The notes under the pieces were generated by a model. That model had not been told where the DNA came from, ran no database searches, and worked only from the letters and a program-made list of their open reading frames with translations. Positions 1 to 10,470 of a stretch of 64,000 bases of DNA are shown one piece after another. The stretch is from contig NW_003314293.1 in the NCBI RefSeq assembly GCF_000143415.4, positions 5,670 to 69,669 on the forward strand, written 5' to 3'. Origin of the DNA: Selaginella moellendorffii (taxonomy: Eukaryota; Streptophyta; Lycopodiopsida; Selaginellales; Selaginellaceae). The position numbers and the translations under genes were made by a program. The stretch's first letter is position 1; each line of letters starts with the position of its first letter.

Positions 1-2173
1 TTCTCCAGTCCAAGATGCGGACATTCGTCGGTATCTTCTTCTTAGCCATTATCCCATGGATCTGCCGCATCTCCTTGCCTTTCAACCGAGCCTTCACCTC
101 GTTGAAGGCCTTCCAGAACTTGTGATAGGATTCGGAGTCGTAGATCATATAGTGGACTGAAGATTCCACCTCCGCAAGTCCCACCATTAAGTCAATGATG
201 GAGCTGACTTCGTCTGCATGAGTGATCTCCTCGTTTGTGAAGTCCATCACACAAAAGATGTTCTTGACCTGCTCATCTCTGCGGGAAACGATGCTCCTCC
301 ACCTTTGATCCTCATCCGAATTCACGTATACCTGGTAAGGTTCTCGATAGGCCTCTGCTGCGGGGTCGAGCTATTTCTGAAGCCGGCGGTCGACATCCCT
401 CTTAATGAAATTTAGATACTGATCCAACTTCTCAGCTTTACTTTTCGTGGCATCCCGCAGCAGATCGATGAACTTGGGGGCCCCCTTCACGTACTCGTCG
501 ATGTCTTCATTTGACAACTCTAGCGCTTCCATCATCTCTTGCGTGGTGTTGATGCTCACCCTCTCCACGGCCACTTGCTCGAAGATCCAATCCTTCAATA
601 GCGCACGAGCTCTCAGAGTCGTGCACAAGTCCTCGTATGTCACAATATGGCCGGGAGTCATTTTGGTCTTGTTGAAGACTACCTCACCACGTAAAAGAGC
701 ATTAGCCACTGTCAGAAGGTCGTCGTCATCTAGAGACCGCGAGAAACGCAAGGCGTTGAGCTTCAAATCATTGGGCTTCCGACCGTCCTCCACACCCATT
801 GAGTTTAGCAACTCCCCGTCATGGTACCTCCTCAGCACATCTACCCATTTGTCAAAAATAACTTTTGTCGCGAGTAGAATGTTATGGATGCTGAGTGTGT
901 CATTGACCCCCAGTGTTTTCGAGAGAAGACTCGAGAATTCCTGCAATGGAAATGGCGTGAGGCCACATGTTATGCCACATGCAACGAGGCTTACCTGCCA
1001 GGCGCTAGTTGCTAGTGCACGTCCTTGCCCTGGTTTTTGTGGCTTCTTCAGTTGAACCCAGAGCTTCCGTGTTCGTGCCAATGTCTCGTGCAGACCCGAT
1101 TTGTAGTACGTTTCTTGCTTGACATTCTGCGCGTGGGAGATGTATATGATAGATCGGAGGGGCGAATTGCCTTTTATCAGGCGGACAACTCTTGTCTTGA
1201 AGAGTTTCTTCACCTCCTCGCCCACCATAATATCCACAACTATCTCTTGCATCGCCAAGCTAGAATGCTGCCCGGAGACAGCATACAACCGGATGTTCTG
1301 ATCGTCTAACACCTTCCTATTGATCAAGTCTGGAAACCTCGTCTTGCCCTTCATTGTTCGGTAGTAGGGGATCACGTTTGCGATGTCGGGTGTTACTGGA
1401 CTTGCCAACATCTTCTGCTTCAGCTTCTCCACCCACTCATCAGATACTAGCCTGTGGTTGTATTTGCTTTGGATGTCGATACGGCTCACGTCGATTGTAT
1501 ATACTTTGTTGGAATAGTAACAAGTACTATTATCTACGACGATTTTTGCTGCCTCTTTTTGCTCTTTCTGCTCTTTGCGGCTCTTCTTTTTGGTGGGTGT
1601 AGTGTTCGAACCCGAGGCAATGGCATCACCGAGTAGCTTCTTTTTTGGAGCAGGAGAGTTGGACGTCGGCTTGAGCTTGACCACCCTTTTCTGCTTCGGG
1701 GTAGTTTCCAGATCGACCCCCTTCCCCTTCGCTTTGCGAACTGGAGGCACTCTCAACGGCTCAATGTTGGAATATAGTTTTTGAACATCGCTGTAGGTGA
1801 GGTCCATAGATTCCATGTAATCTTCATAGACCCGCAGCGTCTTTGAAATTGTGGGCCTCCTGGACAACTTCTCCCTAGCTCCCTCTAGGAATTCCTCATA
1901 GCCGCTGCCCCCCTCCGGGAAGCCGCTAGGATGTGCAAGGTGGATCTTGAAGGCGGACGCTGTCTTTACCACAAGTGCCAGTCCATATTCTTGTATGGAA
2001 CTGCATGGAGTGTCTGTCACTTGGATAAGGATCCCCATGCATTCTTTTCTCCCACCATCTGTGTTGTACAGCCTTAGATCCTCGCCTTCCATCCCGAAAG
2101 TCCAACTGGTGAGCTCCTCCCCCTTCTCTGCATCCACATTGACAGTGGCTGGAAGAAGAACGCAATTCCTCGC
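1..2173 (-). pseudogene. ParB/sulfiredoxin-like protein gene, partial, with one in-frame TAG
   Basis: A minus-strand frame is open from 2173 to the window edge except for a TAG at 371-373; about 123 codons continue in the same frame after it. The 5' end follows an intron acceptor-like CTGAACAG, so upstream exons are missing. The N-terminal third is unrecognised. A Lys-rich linker (about 1560-1760) leads into a segment that looks like a ParB N-terminal domain: a start pattern YTIDVSRIDI, then YAVSGQHSSLAMQEI, which resembles the ParB G-x-HR-x-x-A signature with HR replaced by HS. ParB proteins bind palindromic DNA and use CTP; that function here is inference. One palindrome copy (952-980) lies inside the coding frame. 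The TAG could be a decay mutation, a read-through codon or a true stop with a chance open frame. The family call is moderate to low. Confidence 0.45.
952..980. repeat. Dispersed 22-bp palindrome, copy 1 (expanded)
   Basis: The copy matches the half-site ATGGCGTGAGG followed by CCACATG and, after a short insertion, GCCACAT. It lies within the ParB-like coding frame and does not break it. Confidence 0.6.
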
Positions 2174-2228
2174 CTGTTCAGAAATGCACAACAATTAGAG
2201 CTGACAGATGAAAAGCTAACAGCTGGAA

Positions 2229-2387
2229 TTAACGTGAGGCCACACGCCATTCACCACTGCATCAGATGTCTTGAGGCTGCATCCTAAGATGGCGTGAGGC
2301 TACACGCCATCTGTAACCGGACTGCACTCGAGAGCCCAATCGGTTCATGCCAATGTTGCTACTGAATGGCATGTGGCCTCATGCCAT
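2229..2387. repeat. Dispersed 22-bp palindrome, copies 2-4
   Basis: Three copies lie at 2229-2250, 2289-2310 and 2366-2387, starting 60 and 77 bp apart. They sit just upstream of the ParB-like exon. Halves follow ATGGC(G/A)TG(A/T)GG with its reverse complement; the first copy has lost its outer left bases. Confidence 0.85.
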
Positions 2388-3072
2388 TTTCTACTTGGCC
2401 TAAAAGACTTACCATTTGAAGCCGAATGGAGGCGTGACAATTGAGGCTGGACTCGCTGGCGAATGTGCACTATGTGTGTAGCGGATCTTAGTAGCAAGGC
2501 TACTCTACCACTTACAGTTGGAGAGTGGCGCTGAAATCTCCCGGGACGCCAAGTGGGCTGCGTGTGGGTGGCGGAGTGGGCGGCAGAGTTGGCGGCAAAG
2601 TTACAAACTGGGTGTGTCTTGAAGTGGACACTGATGCACACGAGCGCGATGTGAGCGCGAGTGTGATGCAAGCACGAGTGGACGCCGATGCACACGAGAA
2701 ACTTGTAGAGAAGGTAGATGAGCGCGAATGTGAGCGTGATCGCGAGTTGGAGCGCGATGCGAGTGCCAGTACGATGCAAAACCTAACCTCATACGCGCGA
2801 AATGTCACGACGGTTGGTAATCCTGCAACGTCATCATTCCTCGGATTTGGGTGCCACCATTAATTTCTGGATTGCCGCGCGCATGCATGCACGTGAAATT
2901 CAAAAGAAATCCGTAACGTCATCATTCCTCGGACTGCATGCACGCGAAATCCAAAAGAAAGATCATGATTGGGATATCATTTAATACCCTCGCTATATAT
3001 ATACCATGCATGATTGGATATTCCAAAGCATCTTGTATTTCCAAAAATGCCAAATGTTCAGCTAAATAAAGA

Positions 3073-3530
3073 ATGGTATACAATGTCCTTCTTGATGACC
3101 CTGCAAAGAAGCATCTTGATCGGACACCACATGAGACCACACGAGCCTTACAATGTTTCAAGGGAATTTGCCATAGATCCGACCGTTATTTTGCTCCAAG
3201 ATTTTACAGTTTGGTGTGCATTGACCTTTCCATCGACACTGCAAAGGGACATCACAATCAGATGCGGGATCATAAGAAACCAACTTCACTAACTCTGGTT
3301 TCACCAAGATCTACGTAAGGAGTTATGAAATGAAAGGACCCTCTCTATTGAAATGTGTTTATGGTCCTAGGGGCATTGTGACATATCAAAGGATTTTGCA
3401 TCAAGTTCTGTATTTGCATGTTTATCAAGCTACTGAATTGCTAAACCCTAAACCCTAAACATGTGGCAAATGCTGCGTGAAGAAAGATGCCCTTTCTGGG
3501 CAAATGCTGTAAGAGGCAGATGCCGAGCAG
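3073..3530 (+). repeat. Long direct duplication A, copy 1
   Basis: This 458-bp segment is nearly identical to 3936-4400. It includes a telomere-like CCCTAAA run at 3441-3460. Confidence 0.9.
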
Positions 3531-3787
3531 TTACACAGCGAATAATCTTGGCGCGGATCGCTGACATGGCATGGCAAAGTTCGAATCAATGACATGGCAC
3601 AGCTGGATCGAGGCAAGGATATGATGTGACAAAGTTCAACGTCCAACAGCAAAGTCTAGAAGCTACTCAGTTTGAAATTTGTCAAAGGAATTATAAGATC
3701 TGGTTTGTCAGAGGATTTGATGTGACGTTCAAGCGTGTGGGCTCATGCAATTTTGATCCCAAAAAATGCACCAAAAAATGCTTAGCG
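3529..3787 (+). repeat. Direct duplication B plus C, copy 1
   Basis: Bases 3529-3741 match 4794-5003, and 3734-3787 match 4669-4723. The two blocks are joined here but lie in swapped order in the second copy. Confidence 0.8.
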
Positions 3788-3808
3788 TCATCTGGCGTTA
3801 TCTCTTGA

Positions 3809-3830
3809 ATGGCGTGGGGCCGCATGCCAT
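3809..3830. repeat. Dispersed 22-bp palindrome, copy 5
   Basis: The left half is ATGGCGTGGGG and the right half CCGCATGCCAT. It lies between two duplicated blocks. Confidence 0.85.
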
Positions 3831-3935
3831 TTTCAGGGGCACATAGGAGTATATTCCTAGAATATTTTGACACGCGCGAGATTTTTTTGAGTTTTCTGGA
3901 GATCCAACCGTTAGATTGCAACTAGATTTTACATA

Positions 3936-4400
3936 ATGGTATACAATGTCTTTCTTGATGACCGTCCAAAGAAGCATCTCGATCAGACACCACATGAGAC
4001 CACACGAGCCTTACAATGTTTCAGGGGCATTTGCCATAAATCCGACCGTTATTTTGCTCCAAGATTTTACAGTTTGGTGTGCATTGACCTTTCCATCGAC
4101 ACTGCAAAGGGACATCACAATCAGATGCGGGATCACAAGAAACTAACTTCACTAACTCTGGTTTCACCAAGATCTACGTAAGGAGTTATGAAATGAAAGG
4201 ACCCTCTCTATTGAAATGTGTTTATGGTCCTAGGGGCATTGTGACATATCAAAGGATTTTGCATCAAGTTCTGTATTTGCATGTTTATCAAGCTACTGAA
4301 TTGCTAAACCCTAAACCCTAAACCCTAAACATGTGGCAAATGCTGCGTGAAGAAAGATGCCCTTTCTGGGCAAATGCTGTAAGAGGCAGATGCCGAGCAG
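3936..4400 (+). repeat. Long direct duplication A, copy 2
   Basis: This is the partner of 3073-3530. It is 7 bp longer, which equals one extra CCCTAAA unit at 4304-4330. Confidence 0.9.
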
Positions 4401-4668
4401 ATGTATCTCAGGCTAGCGAAGGGGACATACGAAAGCTAGCTATAAACATGACGGGATGCAAATAGGTTACTAGGCTGGTCTTGCGAAAATCAAAAACCAT
4501 AATTGAAAACATTGAAAATGCAAAAAGAAAGGTTTATAATATTTTTGAATTTTAAGCAACCAAAGGAATGTAAGTAGGGCATGTGTTTGTAAGTTTAAAA
4601 ATGCCTCAACCACTTAAATTCCCAAGTAAATAAAGCTGTTTCTATTTTTGGTATAGGTAAACTTTATA

Positions 4669-5003
4669 GCGTGTGGGCTCATGCAATTTTGAACCCAAAA
4701 ATGCACCAAAAAATGCTCGACTAGCATTATTCTTTGAATGGCGTGTGGCCTTATATTGCCATAAATGGACGTACACACACAGCATAATTATTCCTTTACA
4801 CGGCAAATAATCTTGGCGCGGATCGCTAACACGGCATGGCAAAGTTCGAATCACTGACATGGCACAGCTGGATCGAGGCAAGGACATGATGTGACAAAGT
4901 TCAACCTCCGACAGCAAAGTCTAGAAGCTACTCAGTTTGAAATTTGTTAGAGGAATCATAAGATCTGGTTTGTTAGAGGATTTGATGTGACGTTTAAGCG
5001 TGT
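4669..5003 (+). repeat. Direct duplication C then B, copy 2
   Basis: Block C (4669-4723) precedes block B (4794-5003), the reverse of the order at 3529-3787. One palindrome copy lies between the blocks. Confidence 0.8.
4738..4762. repeat. Dispersed 22-bp palindrome, copy 6 (expanded)
   Basis: The left half is ATGGCGTGTGG. The right half carries a small insertion before TGCCAT. It lies between blocks C and B of the duplication. Confidence 0.7.
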
Positions 5004-5352
5004 GTTATTTTTGAATTCTCGAACTCATTCCTAGGTCTATCATTTTTGTGCGCCGTGTTCTTGGTTCCTCTGAGCGCAGTGAGCGCTGCTTGTGTAAGCG
5101 GCGTTGTGAGCTGTGGTTTATGCGATTACAAGCGGTTGCGGCATTGCGAGCGCCATTGCGAGCGGCAGTTTATGCGAGTGGCAGTTTGTGCGAGTGGTGC
5201 TACGAGCAGTTGCGGTGTTGCGAGTGATGCTACGAGTAGTTGCGGTGTTGCGAGCGGCACTGTCTTTGGTGTGGCTACTGCTTCCTCTTGATATTCGGCA
5301 CTTATGCTTCCTGGTATGTTCACCATGGAATGGCTTAGGACCACATTTAGAA

Positions 5353-5542
5353 ATGGCATGAGGCCACATGCCATCTTGGGCCCTTGCAATTTCATGGCTA
5401 GCGTATTGTCATGTATGTTTTTACTTGCCTGCAGCTGTGTGTATATCAAGATGGCATGAGGCATCATGCCAATTTTGTGAATGTGAAATTTCACGTGGGT
5501 GTCAATAGCATGTTTGAATAATGGCATGTGGCCTCATGCTAT
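5353..5542. repeat. Dispersed 22-bp palindrome, copies 7-9
   Basis: Copies lie at 5353-5374, 5451-5472 and 5521-5542, starting 98 and 70 bp apart. They are just upstream of the transposase-like frame. Each has the left half ATGGCATG(A/T)GG; the right halves carry zero to two changes. Confidence 0.85.
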
Positions 5543-5624
5543 TGAGGTTGTTTGGTATGTTATGATTTAGGCCATTCTCCAATCATTTTTTGTATGGTCT
5601 TAACTTCTTTTTTGCACTTTCAGA

Positions 5625-8600
5625 ATGGCCTTCAGGGTTGGGGAAAAGGTTTACATTTTGAATGGTGGGAAGAGAGTTGCAAAAGGGACCCTTGTGTCTA
5701 TGGATCGGAACTTTGTTATACACTGTCAAAGGCTTGGGGAAGGCAATGCTGCTGTATCAGTAGAGACTGTTTTCGATGGGAATGTGGTCGCTATTGAATG
5801 AGGAGAGATGGTCGTCGGGGTAAATGTTGTCGTTGCCTTGAAAAATCTTTAGAAGAAAGCAGATGTTGGGCACAGCACAAGTGCGACGCATGTTCCCTCC
5901 GTGGATCTTAAGAACCGTGCTACATGGATTCAGGCAAAGGTGTTTCTAAACAACCCCGAGGGGGAGGTGGTAGCTGAGGGCTTAGCCATAGTTGTCGATC
6001 CAAGAGATGCGGTTGCTAATCAAGAATTGGGTCGGGATGATATTGGAGTTGCAATTTTAGAGGTTGTTGACACAGAAGAAAATAGTCTGACTATTGGAAG
6101 CATTGTGCGCTGGAAATTGAGGCACTTAGTGTTTGAGAATGTGAAGGATTCACAATCAAACACCACTACAACTGATGACAAAACATCTCTTCATGGGAAA
6201 AGAAAGTACACCTTCCTAAAGCGCAGCCAAAGGGATCTGAGCAACGAACCAAAAAGGCAGAAAATGGCGATGGAGGTTCGAATGGTCTCGACAGTTGCTT
6301 GTTGCAAGAGAAGGTGCTGTCAACATGCTGATTGGGATGCTATTGAAGAGGAGAGAGCAAGATACAAGACATTGTCCTGGAAGGCAGCTCGCAATTTTGT
6401 GTATGAGGCATTACGGTCATCTGTTGATGCTTCAGAACATCAGGTGGGGGGCATGGTCTTCCAGAGGGGTTTGGTCTGCATGAAGGCATGGAGAATCATT
6501 TATGGAGTCCCTCAAACCATATTCTACAAAATCAAAACTGAGTTCGAGGAACAAAGGGTTCAACAAGCAGTCCATGGGAACGATGGTACGCACAAAACCA
6601 GGGGTCATGTTGTATATGGAGAGGCAATCTTCAAGAGGTTTGTCGAGACATGTAGTGAGCAGCAACCACATAAAACCCGCCTCTTGGAAGATGGAACACG
6701 AGACACCCAACGAGTTCTCCCTTCCATGTATACCAAGGGGGCCATATTGGAAGATGTGAATCGGGAACTCTAGAGTAATGGTTATAGGAAGCTGAGCCAA
6801 TCTAGATTTAGTAGATTGTGGAGCAACAGGTTCAGGGATGTGAGTATAGGAAAGTACTCCAGCTTTTCAAAGTGTGACGAGTGCATTGCTATCAAAATGG
6901 CTTTGTCGAAGAATTCTTGCAGCGCTCAAGAGCGAGAGACGTTGGTTAGAAGGCGGCTTGACCACAACATCAAGCAGAGAAGCTGCAGGACTGCATATTA
7001 TCATAACAGGATTCTCTCCATGGAGAGACCTGACTCTTACCTTTGCATCATCCACGACAAAATGGACCAGAAAAAGACGTGCTTACCTCAACTCAATCCT
7101 GCCCCCAAGGCAATCTCTTCATCCATGCAGCTGCCTGTGTCTCTGTTTGGCATAATCGCTTATGGGCATGGTGCCTAGAACAGTGGGAACTTCTTTGTAC
7201 CTCTATGGGGTGGCGGGGGTGCAAACATGATGATTGCGTCCCTAGCAAAACACTTAAGGTCTCTGCAAAGTGCGCAGACTGAGCTGAACGGCCAACCCTT
7301 GCATAAGGCCCTTGTCGATCGAACCCCATACAGGGTTCAGCTGGAGGAGCAAAGGCTTGCAGTATCGCGTGGGGCCCCATGCCATCCCAGTGAATATGTT
7401 GGCCGTCAGATTGTAGGGTTATCACGTGAGGCCTCATGCCATTCTGACGAGGCTGGTCACCCGGTGAATGCACAACCTCATCCAAACGAAGCAGAATCTC
7501 AAGGAAGTTCTTGCAGCCGATGTGGCCTTCCACCCCATCTTCTGCTCCAAACAGACAATGCTGGCAGTGAGAACAAAAACATGTACGTCTTCGCGTACTT
7601 GGCGATGCTTGTTGCCAAAGGCATATTTGAAATGGTTACACTTGGCTTTCTCATGGTTGGGCACACTCATGAAGATGTCGATGCCATGTTCAGTCATCTG
7701 GCAGAGTCCCTCCGCCAATCCAATGTCCTCACCCTCCCACAACTCTACGATGAATTCCAAAATTGCATCAAAGGCACTGTTGAAGCTGCACTTGTGACAG
7801 AGGTTCCAGACTTTAAGGGGTTTGTAAGAGGCTACATCAGGGACGGATCTGAAACGCTGATTGGCCACTCCAAGCCTCTTCAGTTTCATTTCAGCATGCG
7901 TGACGGTGCTCTAGTGATGAGGTACAAGATGAGAGAATGGGACACAGTGTGGCTGCCAGTGGACGGCATTGAACTCTTCAAGAGAGATCCCATAACTGGG
8001 GAACCTATGATTCCTCAGGGGTCCGCATAGCCGATGCACCCGGATGGACTCAAAGACCAGGAAAGTATAGTGGCCAAGATTAGATAGCATATTGCCTTCT
8101 GGAAGAGGGGGTTGGTGTTTGGTGGAGAATCCTATTTTAAGAGGTGCAAGCCTTTGCTCGAATACTGAGAGAAGATTATATCTGCTATCCAAAATGGGCC
8201 GGTTGTATATGAAGAATTGGAAGAGTCCTTTTGGCCAGAACCCAGAGCACCAGATAGTAGCGGAACAATGTCCTCTGGAAATGCAGTGACAGATAACGAT
8301 GTTGAGGATCACTATTGTGGGCCGAGGAACAAGAAGCCGGATTCAGCATTCAATCCAGTACAGGTCTGCAAAGGAATGGTCATGCTTGTCAGACCCAGTA
8401 ATAAAAAACAAATGATATGGGTGGGGCACTGCATCACTGATGCAGAGGAGGACGCGGAAACTAACTCCTTCAATGTAACTGTGGAGTGGTTCAAGCCAAG
8501 TTCCGGATATACGAAGGATTGCCTAGAAAAGAGATGGGTGCTGAATCCAAGGGATCCTAGCATGAGCATATTGGTGGATAATGTTGTGCATGGTTGGATG

Positions 8601-8690
8601 TGGAAGCAGAGTGCCACCATCACCTTGCCAGACCATGCAAGAGATGCAGCAAGAGCATTCATAACCCGGGTTCAAGGTGAGATTCATTAA
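5625..8690 (+). pseudogene. DUF7869-like, transposase-like gene with seven in-frame stops
   Basis: A single frame runs 1,022 codons from an ATG behind an acceptor-like TTTGCACTTTCAG to TAA at 8688. It is broken only by TGA 5799, TAG 5850, TAG 6771, TAG 7176, TAG 8028, TAG 8085 and TGA 8166; I find no frameshift. Two N-terminal blocks share a pattern of L-N-x-G-x-x-VA-x-G (about 5655 and 5935). The core shows FSKCDEC near 6867, IIHDKMDQKKTCLP near 7048, LLQTDNAGSENKN near 7546 and GHTHEDVDAMFS near 7660. The order of conserved Asp residues is what I recall for DUF7869, and I infer an RNase-H-like DDE transposase fold from it. The C-terminal 150 codons are unrecognised. Two palindromes sit inside the frame. 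It is probably a dead copy; the family call is fairly firm, the transposase role is inference. Confidence 0.7.
7364..7442. repeat. Dispersed 22-bp palindrome, copies 10-11, inside the coding frame
   Basis: Copies at 7364-7385 and 7421-7442 start 57 bp (19 codons) apart. They keep the transposase-like frame open and lie in a stretch of roughly 100 codons that looks longer than the usual spacer before the LQTDN motif. Confidence 0.8.
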
Positions 8691-9013
8691 TATTCCTTTA
8701 CTAAGTTTCTAATGTATTTTATTTCAAAGTGAACAATCCAAATCTGAATCAGTGGAGGCGTGATGGCATGTGGCCTTACGCTATTCCTAGGTGAGATGAT
8801 ACAAATAACAAGTATAAATTCTTAGTTGTTCTAGCAAATCTTACTTAAAGTTCAAGGTGAACAAGCCGAATATGAATTCATCGGATTGTTATAACAAATT
8901 ACGAGGTGATGGCATGAGGCGATACGCCATTTGAGAGTGGTAGCCATTCCTATATGAGGTGAGTGAAATATTTATTAGAAATACCTCATTCAATTGTGCA
9001 CTTCTAAGTCTTG
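8691..9013. other. Intergenic stretch with two palindromes
   Basis: No gene is seen. Palindrome copies 12 and 13 lie at 8763-8784 and 8909-8930. The segment ends with the target-site duplication TCTTG (9009-9013) of the chromovirus. Confidence 0.7.
8763..8930. repeat. Dispersed 22-bp palindrome, copies 12-13
   Basis: The copies at 8763-8784 and 8909-8930 both have the left half ATGGCATG(A/T)GG. Their right halves carry TACG in place of CATG or CACG. Confidence 0.8.
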
Positions 9014-9400
9014 TGTCAGGAATCCCCCAATTCTTGCCACATTCCTGACTCTCACCGGATTCCTGACCTGCAGACCACATTCCTGACTCTCGAGACACTT
9101 CTCTATTCCTGACTCTCGAGACACTTCCCTATTCCTGACTCTCGAGACACTTCCCGATTCCTGAGTCTCGAGCCACATTCCTGATGATGATGTGGCACCT
9201 CCTCGACCTCAGCTGTATTTAGGCTGTCCTCGATCCAAGAGTGGTGGAGCTTCATCAACCTATAGTATATATAGGTTAGCCTTGTTCCATTTCTCCACAA
9301 TCTGAATCAACACCAGTCTAAGGCCTCTTCTTTGTTTTCACTAGCTTTTTCTCTTTGTCTTTAGCATTTTCCAGTCTTGATCTTGTTGGGGGTCTTGACA
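9014..9400 (+). repeat. 5' LTR of the chromovirus
   Basis: It begins TGTCAGG and ends CTTGACA. U3 holds tandem 26-bp units around ATTCCTGACTCTCGAG (about 9080-9175). A TATA-like TATATATA lies at about 9266-9273, which places the transcript start near 9296. Confidence 0.95.
9260..9310 (+). promoter_or_regulatory. Core promoter and predicted transcript start of the chromovirus
   Basis: A TATATATA box precedes the segment 9296-9310 by about 25-28 bp. That segment is complementary to the primer-binding site at 9403-9417, as expected if it forms the 5' end of the genomic RNA in a self-priming element. Confidence 0.65.
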
Positions 9401-9417
9401 GTTTGATTCAGATTGTG
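9401..9417 (+). promoter_or_regulatory. Self-complementary primer-binding site
   Basis: Bases 9403-9417 (TTGATTCAGATTGTG) are the exact reverse complement of 9296-9310 in the LTR. No match to the usual initiator-tRNA site is seen. Tf1/sushi-group elements are known to prime reverse transcription from the folded 5' end of their own RNA. Confidence 0.75.
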
Positions 9418-9498
9418 TTTTTTTGCTTTTCTTTTAGCTTGTTTTGATTATTTGATTGCCTTTGTCTTTTCCCCCCTTTCTTTTCTTTCTTCTTGCCA

Positions 9499-10470
9499 AT
9501 GGAGTCTCCAAGCCATCCTGATTTCTTTGCCGAAGTCCTTGCAAAAATCCAGTCTGAGAATACCGAGCTGAAGGCGACCCTTCTTCGCATGCAGCAGGAG
9601 CTTGCTTCACTTTCGGCTCAAGGATCCAGCAAAGTTCCTGAACCGAAGGTGAGTTTCCCGGCGAAATTTTCAGGCAAGCGTTCGGAGCTTCGTGGATTTT
9701 TGAATCAAATGGAGCTGATCTTTGCACTTCAACATCGGCGGTACCCCACTCCCGAGTCTCAAATCGGCGCGATTGGGACGTTGCTCGAGGGTGCAGCTTT
9801 GTCATGGTTTTCTCCTCTTCTGGAGAAGAGCATGAAAGGGGTCGTGGTTCCGGAGCTGATGGATCTTCAATTGTTCAAAGAGAAGCTCGAAGCATGTTTT
9901 GGCGAGACGGATCGGGTTCGGGCTGCTACCACAAAGATGAGACGTCTCTCTCAGGGGTCTCGTCCTGCCTCGATCTACGCTGCAGAGTTCCAACTCCTTG
10001 CCTTGGACACTCAGTGGGATGAGCGGGCCCTGATTGACCAATTTCGTTTCGGCCTCAACAACAGTGTCAAGGATTTGTTGCTCACCATGGAGGATCCCAA
10101 GGACCTGTCGGACGCCATCAACAAAGCTGTTCGATGTGACAATCGTCTCTTTGAACGTCGTCAGGAAAGTCGCCGCGCCGCTGTTTTTCCGTCCCAGACT
10201 CAGGAATCCCAGCTTGAGTCTTCGGGGCATAGTCCTGAACCTACTGCTCCGGTCCCGATGGATATTTCTGGTACTCCCCGACTCATTAGAGGGAAGTTGA
10301 GTCCTGCTGAGAGGCAACGTCGAATATCTCATAATCTTTGCCTCTACTGTGCTGATCCTAATCACAAAGCAGCTGTGTGTCCTAGGAAGCCTCCCCGATT
10401 GCTCGAGTTCACTCTGCCTCAAAGTCCACCACTGTTGCAGTCGGGAAACGACCCTGTCCAAACAGAGTAG
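9499..10470 (+). CDS. gag: Chromovirus Gag polyprotein
   Basis: The 323-residue Gag starts at the first ATG of the frame (9499). It has an N-terminal coiled-coil-like segment (about residues 10-45), a retrotransposon Gag capsid region (about 60-210) and one CCHC zinc knuckle, [14 protein letters not shown], near residue 290. The stop codon (10468-10470) sits in the loop of a predicted RNA stem-loop that follows a slippery heptamer, so most ribosomes should make Gag alone and a minority Gag-Pol. The frame is intact. Confidence 0.93.
   Translation: MESPSHPDFFAEVLAKIQSENTELKATLLRMQQELASLSAQGSSKVPEPKVSFPAKFSGKRSELRGFLNQMELIFALQHRRYPTPESQIGAIGTLLEGAALSWFSPLLEKSMKGVVVPELMDLQLFKEKLEACFGETDRVRAATTKMRRLSQGSRPASIYAAEFQLLALDTQWDERALIDQFRFGLNNSVKDLLLTMEDPKDLSDAINKAVRCDNRLFERRQESRRAAVFPSQTQESQLESSGHSPEPTAPVPMDISGTPRLIRGKLSPAERQRRISHNLCLYCADPNHKAAVCPRKPPRLLEFTLPQSPPLLQSGNDPVQTE

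Larger units (their letters stand above)
2174..5624. other. Non-coding composite region with duplications and palindromes
   Basis: I see no convincing gene here. The stretch holds eight palindrome copies, a set of scrambled direct duplications (3073-5003) with telomere-like CCCTAAA runs, and two tracts of degenerate GCGAGTG-type repeats (about 2640-2780 and 5090-5270). A pair of direct repeats with AACGTCATCATTCCTCGG lies at 2826 and 2915. The end at 5611-5624 looks like an intron acceptor for the next frame. Confidence 0.6.

Noticed and set aside
2525-2863. A 112-residue plus-strand frame
   Set aside because: It lies in degenerate GAGCGCGATG-type repeat sequence and shows no protein-like pattern; opposite frames are open as well.
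5046-5527. Frames on both strands around 5.1-5.5 kb
   Set aside because: They arise from imperfect GCGAGTG repeats and from translation of palindromes.
6771-8168. Introns explaining the stops in the DUF7869-like frame
   Set aside because: Coding similarity continues directly across the stops at 6771, 7176, 8085 and 8166 in the same frame; removing introns there would delete conserved residues.
5799-8168. A variant genetic code or stop-codon reassignment
   Set aside because: The intact nuclear genes in the window use TAG, TGA and TAA as normal ends, so reassignment is not credible.
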